Part shown: one piece after another, positions 6,752 through 8,042 of the stretch
How positions within the stretch are numbered: the first letter of the stretch is position 1
Layout: each line of letters begins with the position of its first letter
NCBI GenBank assembly: GCA_028709135.1
Contig: JAQVXN010000078.1
Location: forward strand, 1-8,042
Direction: 5' to 3'
Length of the DNA stretch: 8,042 bases
From: Bacteroidaceae bacterium
GTDB lineage: Bacteria; Bacteroidota; Bacteroidia; Bacteroidales; Bacteroidaceae
Notes under the pieces: generated by a model
Databases searched by the model: none
Told to the model about the DNA's origin: nothing
Seen by the model: only the letters and a program-made list of their open reading frames with translations
Program-made: the position numbers and the translations under genes

Positions 6752-7726
6752 GTGGACCAATTAGAACAAATAAAGCAGCCAATAGTTGAAGATCTGAAAC
6801 GTTTCAATCAGATTTTTGATGAAACATTGCATCATTCTAACCCTTTATTGGATGTTGTTTTTCAACACATTCGAAATAGAAAAGGGAAATTGATGCGTCC
6901 TACACTTTTATTTTTAATTGCGCGAGAGTTTGGTGTTCCAGTTGAAGCTACTTATCTTTCTGCTGTGATGTTGGAATTATTACATACAGCGAGTTTGGTT
7001 CATGATGATATAGTTGATGAAAGTGATGAGCGTCGTGGTCAGGCGTCTGTAAATGCTATTTATGGTAATAAGGAAGCTGTTCTTGTGGGGGATTATTTAT
7101 TGTCTTCTTCTTTGGAAAAAGCTTCTCAAACCAAAAACTTACGTATTGTTGATCACATTTCCAGTTTAGGAAAGCAACTGTCTTCTGGTGAAATTTTACA
7201 ACTTTCCAATTCAAAGAAAAATGAACTAAGTGAAGAGGCCTATTATGATGTTATCAGATTGAAAACTGCGGTTCTTTTTGCATCGACTGCAGAAGTTGCA
7301 GCTATTTCGGTTGGTGCTTCTGAGTATGATGTCAAACGCATGTATGATTTTGGTGATAATTTGGGTATTTGCTTTCAGATACGTGATGACATTTTTGACT
7401 ATTATGACAATCCCAAAATTGGTAAACCTACTGGGAATGATATGCTGGAAGGCAAACTTACACTTCCTGCTTTGTATGCGCTTCGAACGGCGCAGGATGA
7501 AGGCATGTTTTTTTTAGCTTCTAAAATTAAGCAAGGTAGTGCCGATAAACAAGAAATTTCAACTTTAATTGAGTTTACCAAGTCACAGGGCGGCATTGAA
7601 TATGCGGAGAAGTGTATGCGGAATTTTTCTCAGCGTGCTTTAAATCTTATTTCTGATTTCAAGCATGAAGAAATACGTTCTTCGTTGGTGTCTTATGTGA
7701 ATTTTGTAACTCAGCGCAATAAATGA
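6752..7726 (+). CDS. Polyprenyl (trans-isoprenyl) diphosphate synthase
   Basis: A 324-residue all-alpha prenyltransferase that adds isopentenyl diphosphate units to an allylic diphosphate, giving a long all-trans chain. In Bacteroidota this usually supplies the menaquinone side chain. Visible motifs: GKLMRP (45-50), the first Asp-rich motif DDIVDESDERRG (85-96; Asp85, Asp86, Asp89) and the second Asp-rich motif DDIFD (212-216) followed by GKPTGNDMLEGKLTLP, all Mg2+-diphosphate binding. Small residues (Thr79, Ala80, Ser81) lie just before the first motif where short-chain enzymes often have bulky aromatics. This fits a long product, but the exact length is not predictable. I chose the GTG at 6752 because it gives MDQLEQIKQP, the usual N-terminus for the family; the TTG at 6710 adds 14 unlikely residues and lies upstream of the candidate -7 box. 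No in-frame ATG occurs nearby. The gene ends in two consecutive TGA codons before a terminator. Confidence 0.92.
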   Translation: MDQLEQIKQPIVEDLKRFNQIFDETLHHSNPLLDVVFQHIRNRKGKLMRPTLLFLIAREFGVPVEATYLSAVMLELLHTASLVHDDIVDESDERRGQASVNAIYGNKEAVLVGDYLLSSSLEKASQTKNLRIVDHISSLGKQLSSGEILQLSNSKKNELSEEAYYDVIRLKTAVLFASTAEVAAISVGASEYDVKRMYDFGDNLGICFQIRDDIFDYYDNPKIGKPTGNDMLEGKLTLPALYALRTAQDEGMFFLASKIKQGSADKQEISTLIEFTKSQGGIEYAEKCMRNFSQRALNLISDFKHEEIRSSLVSYVNFVTQRNK

Positions 7727-7754
7727 TGACTTCTGAGATTCAAGAGGTTTAAAC

Positions 7755-7795
7755 GAAAGGTCCTATTCAATATTATTTCCTGAACAGGACCTTTC
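7755..7795. terminator. Bidirectional intrinsic terminator between convergent genes
   Basis: GAAAGGTCCT (7755-7764) and AGGACCTTTC (7786-7795) form a perfect 10-bp stem. After one A-C mismatch the stem continues with TTCA/TGAA, leaving an 11-nt loop (7770-7780). A T-rich tail (TTTGTTT, 7796-7802 region) follows on the plus strand, and the complement gives a broken T-run (TTTCGTTT) on the minus strand. It lies 28 bp after the polyprenyl synthase stop and 5 bp past the deoC stop, so it can end transcripts from both sides. Confidence 0.85.
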
Positions 7796-7800
7796 TTTGT

Positions 7801-8042
7801 TTAGAAGGCTTTTATGGGTGTTTTTTTGATGTCTGACAGTAAGTTATTAGCCAAATTGCTAGCTCCTATTCTGAACCATTTTGGTGACAGCCATTCTTCT
7901 CCCAATATTTCTTTAACAATGGTGTAATAGTTTAGAGCATCTTCGGAGGAATGAATACCTCCTGCAACTTTTATTCCTACTTTTCTGCCCGTCTTATCGT
8001 GATATTCTTTAATTGCTTGGCACATGATGTATACAGCTGAAG
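7801..8042 (-). CDS. deoC: Deoxyribose-phosphate aldolase, C-terminal part (partial)
   Basis: The last 79 codons of a gene that continues past the right edge. DeoC cleaves 2-deoxyribose-5-phosphate to glyceraldehyde-3-phosphate and acetaldehyde in the cytoplasm, the final step of deoxynucleoside breakdown. The visible part carries KVGIKVAGGIHSSEDAL, equivalent to the GFKPAGGVRTAEDA segment of E. coli DeoC. Its Lys, encoded at 7969-7971, matches the proton-relay Lys201. The end, WFRIGASNLANNLLSDI, matches the phosphate-binding RxGAS element and last helix of the family. The Schiff-base lysine (Lys167 in E. coli) lies outside the window. The Met encoded at 8025 is internal, since the open frame runs through it to the edge. 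The gene converges on the polyprenyl synthase and shares its terminator. Confidence 0.9.
   Translation of the reverse strand, partial: SAVYIMCQAIKEYHDKTGRKVGIKVAGGIHSSEDALNYYTIVKEILGEEWLSPKWFRIGASNLANNLLSDIKKTPIKAF

Noticed and set aside
7801..8025. A 74-residue stand-alone protein starting at the Met encoded at 8025
   Set aside because: The frame stays open to the window edge, and the sequence is clearly the C-terminal part of DeoC, so this Met is internal.

Overview
The window looks like chromosomal DNA from a Bacteroidota species, most likely a Bacteroidales member with a moderate-to-low GC content. The grounds are an AT-rich TAnnTTTG-type -7 promoter box, no visible Shine-Dalgarno sequences before the genes, a secreted GH36 and a probable GH20 glycosidase, a DUF6198/YitT-like membrane domain fused to a cytidylate-kinase-like domain, and a polA / polyprenyl synthetase / deoC neighbourhood. 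No genus is claimed.

Layout. The minus strand carries, from right to left, polA (3902-6664), a GH36 alpha-galactosidase-type enzyme 23 bp after it (1827-3878), a membrane/kinase fusion protein (295-1665), and the first 41 codons of an exported protein resembling a GH20 beta-hexosaminidase, cut by the left edge (1-124). The plus strand carries one gene, a trans-type long-chain polyprenyl diphosphate synthase (6752-7726), divergent from polA. It converges on the C-terminal part of deoC (7801-8042, minus strand, cut by the right edge), and a strong bidirectional hairpin terminator separates the two. No tRNA, rRNA, CRISPR array, insertion sequence or phage gene was seen, and no gap between genes exceeds 300 bp.

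How the genes relate. polA (replication and repair), the polyprenyl synthase (quinone side chain or lipid carrier) and deoC (deoxynucleoside catabolism) are housekeeping genes. The two glycosidases carry Sec signal peptides and fit glycan breakdown outside the cytoplasm. The fusion protein lies between them and has no proven role. The tight polA-GH36 spacing suggests co-transcription, but no pathway links those two genes.

Most notable observation: the DNA polymerase I keeps its 5'-nuclease and polymerase motifs, but every catalytic residue of its 3'-5' proofreading domain is replaced, so it is predicted to lack proofreading. The membrane/kinase fusion is the second point of interest. I found no convincing sign of a new multi-gene system. 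Two start codons were moved inward from TTG codons (1698 to 1665 and 6710 to 6752).
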